From Methanotrichaceae archaeon (GTDB lineage Archaea > Halobacteriota > Methanosarcinia > Methanotrichales > Methanotrichaceae), in the NCBI GenBank assembly GCA_013178225.1, contig JABLXE010000003.1:62001-126000 (forward strand): a stretch of DNA of 64,000 bases. The letters are read 5' to 3'. This document shows, piece by piece, positions 1-8,842 of the stretch (within the stretch, counting starts at the first letter, position 1; each line of letters opens with the position of its first letter). Position numbers and translations under genes: made by a program. A model generated the notes under the pieces. The model saw only the letters and a list, made by a program, of their open reading frames with translations. It did not search any database and was not told the origin of the DNA.

Positions 1-1
1 C

Positions 2-838
2 GACAGCTCCATTTACAGCGAGGCGGTCTTTGACCGGGAGCCAAGAGGCCGGAATTTAAGCGACGAGCACACTCCTTTCGGGCCCAGCGCAAGGCTGGAG
101 AGGTTTGATATCGGTAACGTCAAATGGGACCAGCAGCTGGAGAAGGTGTACTACGACGATCACCTGAGGGCGGCCGAGGCATTAGTGGAGCTGCACGACA
201 GGAATATTCCCTTTTCCAGCATCCAGAAGGCCTTTTCCGTGGGTGCCATGGGTACCGGCCGCCGGAGGAGATTGGTTCCGACGAGATGGTCCATCACCGC
301 CTGCGACAGCACCATTGGCAGCCGCCTGCTAAAGGAGGTCCGGCATTACGAGGCCATCGACTGCTGCCAGCTGCATGAGTTCAGCAGCCTGAATAACTAC
401 TATGCAGTGCTGCTCCTGCCCACCGCCTGGCAGTACGAGTGGATGGAGGCCTTCCTCCGCATCCTGGGAACTGAAGAGCTGATGTTCTCCGATTTCGAGA
501 AAAATGGGGGGAAAAAGGGCTACTCTCGGGTGGGTGGATGCTATTACTCCTGCAAGATGGCGGTTTTGGAGGGTCTATCCAGGCAGAAGAAGCAGGCCGG
601 GGCGATTGTCCTGAGGGAGGCCTATCCCGGCTATATTCCCATGGGGGTGTTCAATGTGCGGGAAAACGTAAGAAACGCCATGAGGCAGCCTTCTCTGGAA
701 TTCGAGGGCCTGGATTCCGCCCTGCGGTACGTGTCCACCAGGCTGGAGCTGCCGGTGTCCCGCTTCATTGGGCAAAGCGACCTTCTGAAGGATCTGGTCA
801 GGGGAGGGCAGACCACCTTGAGCAGCTTCTGCAAATAA
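2..838 (+). CDS. nreA: DNA repair protein NreA homologue (5' end outside window)
   Basis: The reading frame is open from base 2, so the N-terminus, where the family usually has a zinc finger, lies outside the window; 278 residues remain. The family signature, [19 protein letters not shown], is encoded around bases 251-307. Nre proteins are archaeal DNA-repair factors that bind the PCNA sliding clamp, and the C-terminal tail here (QTTLSSFCK) looks like the PIP-box that does so. The last aromatic position is Cys instead of Phe/Trp, so binding strength is uncertain. The next gene is on the opposite strand and converges on this one with 58 bases between them. Family assignment is firm; the exact repair role is known only in outline for the family. 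Confidence 0.9.
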   Translation, partial: DSSIYSEAVFDREPRGRNLSDEHTPFGPSARLERFDIGNVKWDQQLEKVYYDDHLRAAEALVELHDRNIPFSSIQKAFSVGAMGTGRRRRLVPTRWSITACDSTIGSRLLKEVRHYEAIDCCQLHEFSSLNNYYAVLLLPTAWQYEWMEAFLRILGTEELMFSDFEKNGGKKGYSRVGGCYYSCKMAVLEGLSRQKKQAGAIVLREAYPGYIPMGVFNVRENVRNAMRQPSLEFEGLDSALRYVSTRLELPVSRFIGQSDLLKDLVRGGQTTLSSFCK

Positions 839-896
839 CACCATCCCGCGGAGATTATTTGACGGTCCTTAAAATGTCAGCATCTTCTGACAGCAT

Positions 897-2108
897 CTAT
901 TTAGATCGGGCCAGGGTCAGGCTTCCATGGGGCATTACGAGCATTCTCGCACTCCTCCCCTGCCTTTTCCGGGCCATGGCTATGGCCTGCTCCAGATCTC
1001 TTGCCGGCCTGAAAAAGCACATCTCGGCCTGGGAGGGTGGCATGGAGGATGCCAGAATCAGGTCGTGCCTCAGCGATTCCCTGGCGATTAATGCCGCCTT
1101 GTGGCCGCCGAACTCGTATTCGCGCCCGAAGCGCTCCACGCAGTCCTCAGCACACCGGGCCTCACGGGCCCAGCGCTCAAAGACGGAATGGCCCAGGCCT
1201 TCGCTGCATTCGGCCAGCAGGATGATGGACCCGCCGGGAACCGCGGCGTCTTTGGCGTTTTCCAGTGCTTTTTGCGCCTGGAAGAGGTTGATGTCCTTGG
1301 GCCTTCCGCCGGCGCAGGTCAGGACGATCTCTGCCGGCTCTACGGCTTTCCTGTACATGCAATCCACGATCTCGGCCCCTCTGCGATGGGCCTTTACAAA
1401 GTCCCCTGAGACCGCCTTAACGATCTCCTTTCGGCTGTTCAGAACTACGTTAAGGATGAGGTCCAGGCCGGCAATGGATGCCGCATCCTCCATGTCCAGC
1501 CTGACCGGACCATCAAGACGCCCGGTCGAGGAGCGCGGGTCCCTCATCATCTCGTGGTTCTTCTCAACCGTGGTCTTCGAGCTGACGCCCGGAAGCAGAG
1601 CCTTAGCCCCTCCGCTGTAGCCGGCATAGTAGTGATATTCGATGTTTCCCGTGCCGATTATCAGGTCTGATGAAGCCACGTCCTCCAGGATCTCCACCGG
1701 CGTTCCCCGAGAGGTCTCTCCTACATGGGTGCATCTGTCTACATCGTGCTGCAGGTGCGGAAGCTCGATTGACTCCTTTAAGAGGTGCCGTTCTTCTTCT
1801 TCGGTCATCCGGCGGTGGGTTCCAAGCCCGAACACCACTTTAATGTCGGTGAGGCCCGTCTCCTTCAGGAGCCTCACCAGCGGCGGAAGCATCAGGTGGG
1901 TTGGAGCAGGTCGCGTGATGTCGCTTACCAGAATTGCGGCTGACCTGGCGCCGGCTATTCCCGATAGCCCCTTTCCTATGGGGCTATATAGCGCCCTTTC
2001 GATCTCGCCCTTTCCTGCTGCCGGCAGCTCGTCCGGAAGGACCACTTCGAAGTCGCCGCCGGGCTCGAAATCCACCCGCCCGCGACCATAGCCCAGCGAA
2101 ATTTTCAT
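897..2108 (-). CDS. LarA-like nickel-pincer racemase family protein (DUF2088)
   Basis: 403 residues, full length for the lactate racemase LarA family. Recognisable elements are SDITRP near residue 65, GTHR near 100, a HYYAGYSGGAKALLPG segment near 162-177 and EKNH near 187. These supply the His/His/Lys/His set that in LarA holds the nickel-pincer cofactor and does catalysis. No larB, larC or larE cofactor genes are in the window, so the substrate (lactate or another 2-hydroxy acid) cannot be named. Start: ATG at 2108 overlaps the stop of the DUF58 gene by 4 bases (ATGA), the usual coupling; an in-frame GTG nine bases upstream is the alternative. It is the third gene of a MoxR-DUF58-LarA operon. 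Confidence 0.82.
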   Translation of the reverse strand: MKISLGYGRGRVDFEPGGDFEVVLPDELPAAGKGEIERALYSPIGKGLSGIAGARSAAILVSDITRPAPTHLMLPPLVRLLKETGLTDIKVVFGLGTHRRMTEEEERHLLKESIELPHLQHDVDRCTHVGETSRGTPVEILEDVASSDLIIGTGNIEYHYYAGYSGGAKALLPGVSSKTTVEKNHEMMRDPRSSTGRLDGPVRLDMEDAASIAGLDLILNVVLNSRKEIVKAVSGDFVKAHRRGAEIVDCMYRKAVEPAEIVLTCAGGRPKDINLFQAQKALENAKDAAVPGGSIILLAECSEGLGHSVFERWAREARCAEDCVERFGREYEFGGHKAALIARESLRHDLILASSMPPSQAEMCFFRPARDLEQAIAMARKRQGRSARMLVMPHGSLTLARSK

Positions 2109-2962
2109 ACCTTCCACACCACCGCTCTGGAAAGCATCTCGGAGAAGGCCTCGAATATGGGCTTGTCGGTCTTAAAGCTGAAGAAGTCGGCTCCAACCTG
2201 ATTACAGGCAGCGACTATGCGGGAGTTGTGCTCCTCCATTTTGGCAAGGTAGTCCCTGCGTTCATCCTCGGTCACCCGGGTGACGACCGGCAGTCGGGTT
2301 TCCATGTCCACGAACTTGACGTCTCCGCGGAAGTTCAGCAGAGCCTCGTCGGGCGCCAGGACCTGAATCATGACCAGATCGTGCCCGCCCAGCCGGTAAA
2401 TGCTGGACAGGACCTCTTCGGTGTCTGCCAGGAAATCGGATATCACAATCACCAGGCTGGTGGAGCGAACCAGGGTCTCGAATTGGTCTGCTACCTGCCT
2501 GGGGTTGGTTGACCCTCTGGGATTGATCTCATCCAGCTCCCCAATGGTCTGAAAGAGGTATCTTCTGCCCCGGCGTGGTTCTCCTGGGTGAAGTCTGTTG
2601 CAGAACAACGAGACCGAGTATTTCTCGTTCTCGAGCGTTGCCAGATAGCCAAACCCGGCCGCGATCTGGGAGGCGTAGCCGAACTTGCCGCCGTAGTTCA
2701 TGCTCCCGCTGGCGTCCAGCAGGATGTGCACCACCAGGGACCTCTCCTCTTCGTGCTCCCTGATGTAGAGCCTCTCAGTCCGGCCGTACACTTTCCAGTC
2801 CACCAGCTTGAAGTCATCGCCCTTGCGGTACTCGCGATATCCGACCGGGCTGATTCCATGGCCGAAGCGGAGGGACCTGTGGGCCCCGGTGTAAGCTGTA
2901 GAGACTCGTTTCTTGACCAGCAGGGAGAACCTCTCCAGCTCCTTAAAGAATTCAGTGTCCAT
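2105..2962 (-). CDS. DUF58 protein with von Willebrand A-like domain
   Basis: 285 residues. The N-terminal half carries the DUF58 hallmark GDDFKLVDWKVYGRTERLY (about residues 48-66). The second half is a vWA-like fold with a MIDAS-type DASGS motif at about residues 83-87. DUF58 proteins pair with MoxR AAA ATPases, and the two are thought to act together as a chaperone-like module on protein complexes or metal insertion; the client is unknown. The gene lies one base downstream of the MoxR gene and overlaps the LarA-like gene by 4 bases, so the three should be co-translated. Confidence 0.85.
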   Translation of the reverse strand: MDTEFFKELERFSLLVKKRVSTAYTGAHRSLRFGHGISPVGYREYRKGDDFKLVDWKVYGRTERLYIREHEEERSLVVHILLDASGSMNYGGKFGYASQIAAGFGYLATLENEKYSVSLFCNRLHPGEPRRGRRYLFQTIGELDEINPRGSTNPRQVADQFETLVRSTSLVIVISDFLADTEEVLSSIYRLGGHDLVMIQVLAPDEALLNFRGDVKFVDMETRLPVVTRVTEDERRDYLAKMEEHNSRIVAACNQVGADFFSFKTDKPIFEAFSEMLSRAVVWKV

Positions 2963-2963
2963 G

Positions 2964-3920
2964 TCAGATGTTGATATCTTTTAGAAGGTCGGTCACAACC
3001 TGGTCGCGGGTCATCCCCTTTCTCTCCGCCTCGAAGTTCAGGATGATGCGGTGTCTTAAGACGGGGTAGGCCATCACATGCAGGTCTTCTTTGGAGACGT
3101 AGTTCCTTCCCAAGAGCAGTGCTCGCGCCTTGGCGCACAGGATCAGGCCGATAGACGCTCTGGGGCTGGCACCGTACTGAACTCCCTCCTCTTTGCGGGT
3201 GGCCAGCACCAGCTTGACCGCGGCAGACTTCAGGTCATCGGATACCGGAACCTCCCGGCATAGCTGCTGCAGCGACAGAACCTCCTCTTTGCTCACCACC
3301 CTCTCCACCGCAGGCTCTGACCGTCCGGTGTACCTCTCCAGGATCTGCAGCTCTTCGTCGTATGACGGGTAGTCCATGAAGATCTTTAAGAGAAAGCGGT
3401 CCAGCTGGGCCTCGGGCAGGGGAAAGGTGCCTTCCATCTCGATTGGGTTTTGGGTGGCCAGGATGAAGAACGGCTTGTCCAGGAGGTAGGTGCGATTTCC
3501 GACGGTCACCTGTTTTTCCTGCATGGCTTCGAGAAGTGCGCTCTGGGTCTTGGGAGATGCCCGGTTGATCTCGTCTGCCAGCACGATGTTGGCGAAGACC
3601 GGGCCTGGCTCGAACCTGAACTTCTTGCTCCCGTCGGTCTCCTCGATTATGGTGGTGCCGGTGATATCGGCCGGCATCAGATCCGGGGTGCACTGAATCC
3701 GGCTGTAATTGAGCCCCATGGCGCTGGCCGTGGTCTTCACCAGAAGCGTTTTGGCAAGGCCAGGATTGCTCTCCAGGAGGGCGTGCCCACCGGCCAGTAT
3801 GGCCACCAGCAGCTGCTCGATGGCCACGTTCTGCCCCACCATCACCTTATCTATCTCGCCCCTGAGCCTCTTGAAGATATCAGGAGCCGCGCTGTAAACT
3901 GCTTTGAGGTCCTCGGTCAT
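2964..3920 (-). CDS. MoxR-family AAA+ ATPase
   Basis: 318 residues from the chosen ATG. The Walker A region reads LLESNPGLAKTLLVKT, in which Ser-Asn replaces the more common Gly-Val before PGLAKT. The Walker B and second region of homology reads VLADEINRASPKTQSALLEAM, and sensor motifs follow at ATQNPIEMEGTFPLPEAQLD. The C-terminal lid is complete. MoxR ATPases use ATP to remodel proteins with a vWA partner, here the adjacent DUF58 protein. Start: ATG at 3920 has GGAG six bases upstream; an in-frame ATG at 3932 is possible. First gene of the operon, transcribed from an AT-rich region shared with the divergent DUF1622 gene. Confidence 0.9.
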   Translation of the reverse strand: MTEDLKAVYSAAPDIFKRLRGEIDKVMVGQNVAIEQLLVAILAGGHALLESNPGLAKTLLVKTTASAMGLNYSRIQCTPDLMPADITGTTIIEETDGSKKFRFEPGPVFANIVLADEINRASPKTQSALLEAMQEKQVTVGNRTYLLDKPFFILATQNPIEMEGTFPLPEAQLDRFLLKIFMDYPSYDEELQILERYTGRSEPAVERVVSKEEVLSLQQLCREVPVSDDLKSAAVKLVLATRKEEGVQYGASPRASIGLILCAKARALLLGRNYVSKEDLHVMAYPVLRHRIILNFEAERKGMTRDQVVTDLLKDINI

Positions 3921-3932
3921 TCCAGTCTCCAT

Positions 3933-4226
3933 TATCTCTATGTTCCTCTTCAGGTAGAGCTTTTCTATCGTGGATCTTAAGCTTTCCCGTTTTTTCGGAA
4001 AGCATCGCTTATGGGCTTTTGGGTCAGGGGATTCTGACCTTTAGCTTCACCTTCATTCGCGGTCTTGGTCTCAGTGGTCTTTAATATGTATTGGTGGGAT
4101 TATTTTATTTCTGTGGTTGGGTATATCCATTTCGTGCCGTATTAACCTCAGAAGCAATCTTTATCTACTAATTATTAAATTATCAAATGAATTGAAGAAA
4201 CCTGAGTCGGAGGCAACCACCATAAA
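3933..4226. other. Divergent intergenic region
   Basis: About 300 bases between the MoxR operon and the DUF1622 gene. No open frame looks coding. It becomes AT-rich toward 4100-4200. On the minus strand a TTAAG element near 3978-3983 is a possible TATA box for the MoxR operon. A T6 run near 3992 lies beside the short GGAAAGC-type inverted element at 3985-4005. Confidence 0.5.
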
Positions 4227-4236
4227 CGCTTAAATC
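4227..4236 (+). promoter_or_regulatory. TATA-like box for the DUF1622 gene
   Basis: CGCTTAAATC centred about 28 bases before the ATG at 4260. That spacing puts the transcription start at or within a few bases of the start codon, and no ribosome binding site is visible, so the mRNA is probably leaderless. Confidence 0.5.
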
Positions 4237-4259
4237 CATTCAAACTGTAATTAGACATC

Positions 4260-4619
4260 ATGGAAGAGGCGGTCCTGGAGATTCCGCAGTGGGTTGGCAC
4301 TGCAGCCACGGTGGTAGAAGTCTTTGGGGTAACTGTAATCATTCTGGGAATCGCCTGGGCCAGCCTGAATTTCCTGCTCGGTCGGGTTAGACATCTACAG
4401 ATCGCTCAGAGCTATGACGATTTCAGGATAAAGATAGGCAAGACTCTGCTCTTGGGGCTGGAGATTCTGGTGGCAGGCGACGTAATCAGGACCGTATTTC
4501 TGGAACCCACGTTTGAAAATCTCATAACGCTCGGCATTCTGGTGATTATCCGTACCATCCTGAGCTGGTCACTGATTGTAGAAATTGAGGAGCGCTGGCC
4601 CTGGCAGAAACGAAGTTGA
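4260..4619 (+). CDS. DUF1622 family integral membrane protein
   Basis: 119 residues with three likely membrane segments (about residues 13-38, 58-75 and 84-107). The charged loop between the first two contains the family pattern of a tyrosine-aspartate-containing stretch (QSYDDFRIKIGKTLLLGLE). DUF1622 proteins are small membrane proteins of unknown function, common in bacteria and methanogens. No ribosome binding site is visible; a TATA-like box 28 bases upstream suggests a leaderless message. It stands alone, about 200 bases before the next gene. Confidence 0.75.
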   Translation: MEEAVLEIPQWVGTAATVVEVFGVTVIILGIAWASLNFLLGRVRHLQIAQSYDDFRIKIGKTLLLGLEILVAGDVIRTVFLEPTFENLITLGILVIIRTILSWSLIVEIEERWPWQKRS

Positions 4620-4826
4620 TTGGCCAGAAGAGTTTCAGAGAGCGTTTCTAGAAAGAACTGACTCCAAATGGCCAGGTTTGAAGATCAAAACTATTTTGTA
4701 GTATTGAGGCCATTAGAATTGATGGAGATGGCGGAGTATTTCCAGATCATTTCCGGATCCGTTTGTAGATTTGCAAGAGATTGGAATAGATTTGAATAAT
4801 TTCAGACGTTGTTGGAGAGATGAAAT

Positions 4827-5333
4827 ATGGTAATGTACGGTCCTGTGCAGATGTTCGTGATAGGCTTTCCGGGCAACCAGTTTAGTGGAGAGATCGTGCC
4901 TGCGATTGAAGACGCAAAGAAGAAGGGTCTGATCCGGCTAATCGATTACCTGTTCGTGATGAAGGATAAAGACGGGAACATCGCAGCCATTGAGGGCACA
5001 GACCTGGGCAAAGATGAGGTGGTCAAGCTTGGTGCTGCTGTTGGTGCTCTCCTGGGCCTGGGGGCAGGAGGCATGGAGGGAGCAGAGGTGGGTGCCATGG
5101 CCGGGGCTGAGATGGCGGAAGAGAGGAGCTTTGGCCTGGACGCGGACGACATTGAGGATATCGCAGAAGAGATTCCCAATAACAGCTCGGCTCTGATAAT
5201 GCTGGTAGAGCATCTCTGGGCCAAGCGGATAAAAGAAGCGCTCAAAAATTCCGGTGGAGTCATGATAGCACAGGGCATGTTGCAGCCGGAAATGATAGTC
5301 CTCATGGGAGCCGCCCTCGCGGAAGCTGAGTAA
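4827..5333 (+). CDS. DUF6325/DUF1269-like protein
   Basis: 168 residues. The N-terminal ferredoxin-like part (MYGPVQMFVIGFPGNQFSGE, then a GLIRLIDYLFVMKDKDG stretch) is typical of the DUF6325/DUF1269 group. A glycine- and alanine-rich segment at about residues 69-95 resembles a glycine zipper that may contact a membrane. Function is unknown in the family. The gene stands alone; a T6 run at 5352-5357 just after the stop is a plausible terminator. Confidence 0.75.
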   Translation: MVMYGPVQMFVIGFPGNQFSGEIVPAIEDAKKKGLIRLIDYLFVMKDKDGNIAAIEGTDLGKDEVVKLGAAVGALLGLGAGGMEGAEVGAMAGAEMAEERSFGLDADDIEDIAEEIPNNSSALIMLVEHLWAKRIKEALKNSGGVMIAQGMLQPEMIVLMGAALAEAE

Positions 5334-5558
5334 TTTTGCGTGGCCCTCTAATTTTTTGAATCAGTGCTTTTCAATCCCAGGAAAATACAATGACGGAATG
5401 CTTCAGGCAAGGCCATCTGCCGATATGTTAAATGATATGCGAGCAATATACTATTGCAAAACTTTTTTCCGACGTTCCGAAATTTTTATATATTACAGCA
5501 TATTTTTATGAGAACCCGGCAAACGTTTATTACCATAAACTGATAATTCTAATTGATT

Positions 5559-5717
5559 ATGTTCGGACTTAGAAATAAGTTGATTTTGGCTGTAATGGGG
5601 TGGGCCGTTACCCGGGTGCTGAGGAAGCTGAGCTTGCCAGGGCTGGCAATGGCCGTTGCCTTAGAGATAGTCCTCGGACTGGTGCAGTCAAGGCTTCACG
5701 GAAGGGGAAAGGACTGA
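5559..5717 (+). CDS. Small hydrophobic protein, 52 residues
   Basis: A short intact frame starting ATG-TTC-GGA and ending TGA at 5715-5717. The product is hydrophobic and amphipathic (LILAVMGWAVTRVLRKLSLP, then GLAMAVALEIVLGLVQSR) with a basic tail, which suggests a membrane-associated peptide. GTTTATTA at about 5525-5532 lies some 30 bases upstream and fits a TATA box for a leaderless mRNA; no ribosome binding site is seen. I do not recognise the family. The residue pattern looks like real protein, but at this length chance cannot be excluded. Confidence 0.45.
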   Translation: MFGLRNKLILAVMGWAVTRVLRKLSLPGLAMAVALEIVLGLVQSRLHGRGKD

Positions 5718-5831
5718 AAAGCAGCGGCAAGGATTTTGAATCTAAGAGTCGGATGGCAAAAAGATAGAGCTGCCGCTCTGTAAAATTTTAGGGGGGGCGG
5801 TCACTTCCGGCTGCATCAAGCCGCTTTATGG

Positions 5832-6029
5832 CTAACACTTCCTGAACAATAGCTGGACCGCCAGGAAAAAAGCAGCTGCGGAGACGAGAATTAATGCCAG
5901 AAAGCTGGCGAGGCCGTTGATCTTCCCTTTCCAATCGGGCTCTCTCAGAGAGCCAGCAAGAATATAGACAGCAAGAGCTGAAAGTACAATTCCAAATGTA
6001 AACAGCCCAATCGATCGGATATCCAGCAT
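5832..6029 (-). CDS. Small two-helix membrane protein
   Basis: 65 residues with two clear hydrophobic segments (about residues 7-26 and 38-60) joined by a short charged loop (SLREPDWKGKINGL). No known family is recognised. The ATG at 6029 has a weak GGGAT element upstream, and an AT-rich TATAATT at about 6070-6076 could be its promoter. The strong membrane topology and compact size support a real gene of unknown role. Confidence 0.5.
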   Translation of the reverse strand: MLDIRSIGLFTFGIVLSALAVYILAGSLREPDWKGKINGLASFLALILVSAAAFFLAVQLLFRKC

Positions 6030-6091
6030 CGTATCCCGTTTACAAACTCATCGCCCGGCCGGGCAGGAATTATAATTTTCCTCCTCAAATA

Positions 6092-6133
6092 TCTAACTGT
6101 CGTTCGTTAATCTAACAGAGTGTCATTCGTTAA
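6092..6133. repeat. Imperfect direct repeat in intergenic DNA
   Basis: TCTAACTGTCGTTCGTTAA is followed at once by TCTAAC, four extra bases, then GTCATTCGTTAA. It lies in the roughly 330-base stretch between the two-helix membrane protein and the chagasin-like gene, which otherwise shows no coding frame. It could be a regulator site or a chance duplication. Confidence 0.4.
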
Positions 6134-6358
6134 GAGCAGCTCGCGGTCTCCTAACAATCGTCAATCTAGTCACCGGTTCCAGCCTTCCGGCCCGGAATAA
6201 TTGTTGACCCTCTCTTCCTCTCTGGTCCAAACCAGGCTCTGAGTTTAATCTAATGGCCTTTGACCTTCAGGTTTTCCCAAGCAGGCTGACCTTAACCCTG
6301 CTGTGGCATGCCCTTAAATAGAATGCAGTCTAAATTATTGCGAAATTGGAGGTTTCAG

Positions 6359-6742
6359 ATGATGAAGAGATATGCAATTTCAGCGCTGGCCTTGCCCTTT
6401 GTAATGATAGCGCTGGCATTGGGGAGCAGCGTATGCGATAATGCTCCCTGCGAGCCGATGATAAATGCCAGTGTTGGGGAGGATTTTATCATATCGGTTC
6501 GGTCCAATCCTTCCACAGGCTTCAGCTGGTGGACTCAATTCGACCCTCAGTACCTGAGCCTCGTAGGCTCCAGCTTTAATGAAGGCAGTGCCAGTCCGGG
6601 AATGGTAGGCGTTCCTGGTACCGAGGTCTTCACTTTCCGGGCGGAGGCTGCAGGTGAGACCGATGTGTACCTGCTGCTGCTGCAGCCCTGGGAAAACGGC
6701 ACCATCGCCGAGAGGCAAATTTTCCCGGTGACGATATCTTGA
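6359..6742 (+). CDS. Chagasin-family (I42) cysteine protease inhibitor, secreted
   Basis: 127 residues. An N-terminal signal peptide (about residues 1-24, hydrophobic ALPFVMIALALGSS) precedes an inhibitor I42 domain. The two diagnostic loops are visible: NPSTGFSW (near residue 50) and, after GVPGTEVFTFRA, the LLLLQPWE segment. Chagasin-type inhibitors insert such loops into the active site of papain-like proteases. Start: ATG at 6359 has GGAGGT five bases upstream (6348-6353); an adjacent ATG at 6362 is equally possible. Single gene, with a T6 run near 6784-6789 after it. The target protease is not in the window. Confidence 0.85.
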   Translation: MMKRYAISALALPFVMIALALGSSVCDNAPCEPMINASVGEDFIISVRSNPSTGFSWWTQFDPQYLSLVGSSFNEGSASPGMVGVPGTEVFTFRAEAAGETDVYLLLLQPWENGTIAERQIFPVTIS

Positions 6743-6923
6743 TAATGGTGTGATAGGCCGAGGCTCCAGCCTCAAAACCCCAGTTTTTTCGAAATCTCAT
6801 TCGATCTTTTGCAAATACTAAATTATGTGTTATTCATCCAGCTTGAGATTTCGCATCAGATAAGTTCAAATTCCATTCTATCCCTTGAGCCATTGACACA
6901 GAATCATATTTCAGCGTGATCTC

Positions 6924-7871
6924 ATGGTGAAGGTATTGATCTACGGTGCTGGGGCCATCGGCTCGTTCCTGGCCTATCTGCTCTCCTCCGGTGATGAAGT
7001 GAATCATGCAGTGGACGACGTGGCGCTCCTGGGAAGGCCTGGCCACATGCAGGAGATCGGGGAATCGGGGCTTCAGATCAAGTCTTCCGAAGGCATAAAA
7101 ACAATCTATTTCAGACACTGCTTTTCCCAATTGAATGAGCTGAGCAGTTCCTCCTTTTTTCCGGAAGTCGTGGTTTTGTGCGTCAAGACTCATTCTCTGG
7201 CTGCAGTCTCGCAGGAGATCGAGCAGTCCGGATTGGCTGGCGGGAGACTTAAACGGGCCGAGTTCATCCTACTCATGAACGGAATGGGCAACCGCGAGAG
7301 GATCGATCTCCCTTCTGATCAGGTCTTCGAAGGCATCACCTCAATTGGGGTCGTTTTTTCCGAAGGGGGAAAGATCGAACTCAAGGGAAGGGGAAAGACC
7401 ATAATCGAGTCGGGAATATCTCCGGAAACCAGACAGCTCTTCCAGGAGAGGTTTGCAGAGAAAGGCTTCGAGATCGAGTTTGCTGAGAACTTCAGGGCAC
7501 AGCAGTGGAACAAGCTCTTTGCCAATGCGGTCATCAATCCCATAACTGCTCTCACCGGCAAGAGGAATGAAGTCATCCTCTGCCAGGATCTGCGGAAAAC
7601 TGTAGAAGGGGTGGTGGAAGAGTGCGTCGCTGCCGCTGCCCTGGAAGGTCAGCGGTTCGACGCGGGTCAGGTCCTGGATTTCGTGTACTCCGTGGCCTCC
7701 AAGACCTCCAGCAACATCTCCAGCATGCTGCAGGACGTGCAGAAGGGAAATAAGACCGAGATCGATTCCATAAACGGTTACATAGACCGCCTGGGAGAGA
7801 AGCATGGCCTGAAAGTACCCGTTAATCGAACGCTGTACCAGCTGGTAAAGGCCAGGGAGAAGCGAAAATGA
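6924..7871 (+). CDS. panE: Ketopantoate reductase family protein (PanE/ApbA-like)
   Basis: 315 residues, the normal size for 2-dehydropantoate 2-reductase. The Rossmann start is VLIYGAGAIGSFLAYLL (GxGxxG for NADPH). The helical domain has NKLFANAVINPITALTGKRNE around residue 193-213, which carries the conserved Lys and Asn of the active site, and SSNISSMLQDVQKGNKTEID matches the family's SSMxQDxxxGxxTEID pattern. The reaction is reduction of ketopantoate to pantoate for coenzyme A synthesis. Some family members act on other 2-oxoacids, so the substrate is inferred. The GVVFSEGGKIELKGRG insert is ordinary for archaeal members. Confidence 0.85.
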   Translation: MVKVLIYGAGAIGSFLAYLLSSGDEVNHAVDDVALLGRPGHMQEIGESGLQIKSSEGIKTIYFRHCFSQLNELSSSSFFPEVVVLCVKTHSLAAVSQEIEQSGLAGGRLKRAEFILLMNGMGNRERIDLPSDQVFEGITSIGVVFSEGGKIELKGRGKTIIESGISPETRQLFQERFAEKGFEIEFAENFRAQQWNKLFANAVINPITALTGKRNEVILCQDLRKTVEGVVEECVAAAALEGQRFDAGQVLDFVYSVASKTSSNISSMLQDVQKGNKTEIDSINGYIDRLGEKHGLKVPVNRTLYQLVKAREKRK

Positions 7872-8050
7872 AGGTGGTAGCGGTGTGGCGAAAACCTCTG
7901 GGGATCTTCAGGATATAATCGGGTGATCTCGCCTTGGCATCGGTTGATGCTCTGAAATATAAGGAATGAGCTTTTTGGGCCGGAGCTGTGGTCTGATCTC
8001 AGCGAAGACTTAAGAAAAATTTATTGCTTATCGAAACGTTATTGTTCTTT

Positions 8051-8422
8051 ATGAAGAATGTTATATCCTGGTTCGAAATTCCCACCGAAAATTTCGACCG
8101 CGCTGTGAAGTTCTACTCCCATATTCTTGCAGAAGAGATACGAGTAGATTCATTTGCGGGACAGAAGCTGGGCTTTTTTCCAATGGAAGGACGGGAAGGT
8201 GTGGGCGGAGATCTGACCCCTCCGGGAACGGGCAACCGACCATGCCAAAATGGAACTCTGGTCTATCTCAGCTGCGAGGGAATCCTCGATCAGGTCATGG
8301 CGAGAGTGGAAGAGGCTGGAGGAAAGATCGTCAAGCCCAAGTTCCGGATGGGTGAAGCGGGCTGGATTGTGCTGATTGCAGACAGCGAAGGAAATACGGT
8401 GGGGCTGCACAGCTTCAAATAA
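8051..8422 (+). CDS. VOC (glyoxalase/bleomycin-resistance-like) family protein
   Basis: 123 residues. The start MKNVISWFEIPTENFDRAVK and the end GWIVLIADSEGNTVGLHS are the two beta-alpha-beta-beta-beta halves of a single VOC domain. The metal or substrate role is unknown, and such stand-alone proteins are often annotated only as glyoxalase-like. I start it at ATG 8051, where homology begins, not at an upstream TTG. A TATA-like TTAAGAAAAATTTATT lies at about 8010-8025. It converges on the winged-helix gene, and a strong hairpin separates them. Confidence 0.8.
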   Translation: MKNVISWFEIPTENFDRAVKFYSHILAEEIRVDSFAGQKLGFFPMEGREGVGGDLTPPGTGNRPCQNGTLVYLSCEGILDQVMARVEEAGGKIVKPKFRMGEAGWIVLIADSEGNTVGLHSFK

Positions 8423-8558
8423 AACCATCCGGCTCTCCCTTTGGTCCCTGTCGAAGTATCGATCACTCGGGAGTCTTTGAGAGCAAACTTCGCCCTTCCA
8501 ATGAGCAACTAGGGGCAGATAGCGAAAATAGATATCAAAATTTTTGCATAAAATAGTC

Positions 8559-8594
8559 TTGAAAACAGCTACCCATAACGGAAGCTGTTTTCAA
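8559..8594. terminator. 12-bp perfect inverted repeat between convergent genes
   Basis: TTGAAAACAGCT (8559-8570) and its exact complement AGCTGTTTTCAA (8583-8594) enclose a 12-base loop. The right arm covers the stop codon of the minus-strand winged-helix gene. The position between two convergent genes suggests a bidirectional terminator or an mRNA 3'-end stabilising hairpin. Confidence 0.65.
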
Positions 8595-8842
8595 ATTTCG
8601 CTTAGCTGATTCTGAATCCTTTCATAGCTATCAAGAAGATTTACTCCCTTATCCGTAGTCTCATACATTACAATCTTCTCTTGCTTGGACCTTATGAGAT
8701 CGTTCTTGATCAACAGATCCAGATATGGATTTACGGTCCTGAAATTCAGATTAGCCTGATACACAATACGAGTTTTGCTCGCGCCGTCTTTGCAGATATC
8801 CAGAATTTGCGAAACGATCTCATGCCTGCTTCTCTTCATCAA
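8591..8842 (-). CDS. Winged-helix transcriptional regulator (archaeal small wHTH)
   Basis: 83 residues. The pattern MKRSRHEIVSQILDICKDGA, then SKTRIVYQANLNFRTVNPYL, followed by LLIKNDLIRS and a YETTDKGVNLL wing, is the typical archaeal single-domain winged helix (HTH_45-like) found by the dozen in methanogens. GGAGG lies about 12 bases before the second ATG. No neighbouring operon reveals a target; the upstream region (8843-9603) is AT-rich and otherwise empty, so autoregulation is possible but not shown. Confidence 0.8.
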   Translation of the reverse strand: MMKRSRHEIVSQILDICKDGASKTRIVYQANLNFRTVNPYLDLLIKNDLIRSKQEKIVMYETTDKGVNLLDSYERIQNQLSEI

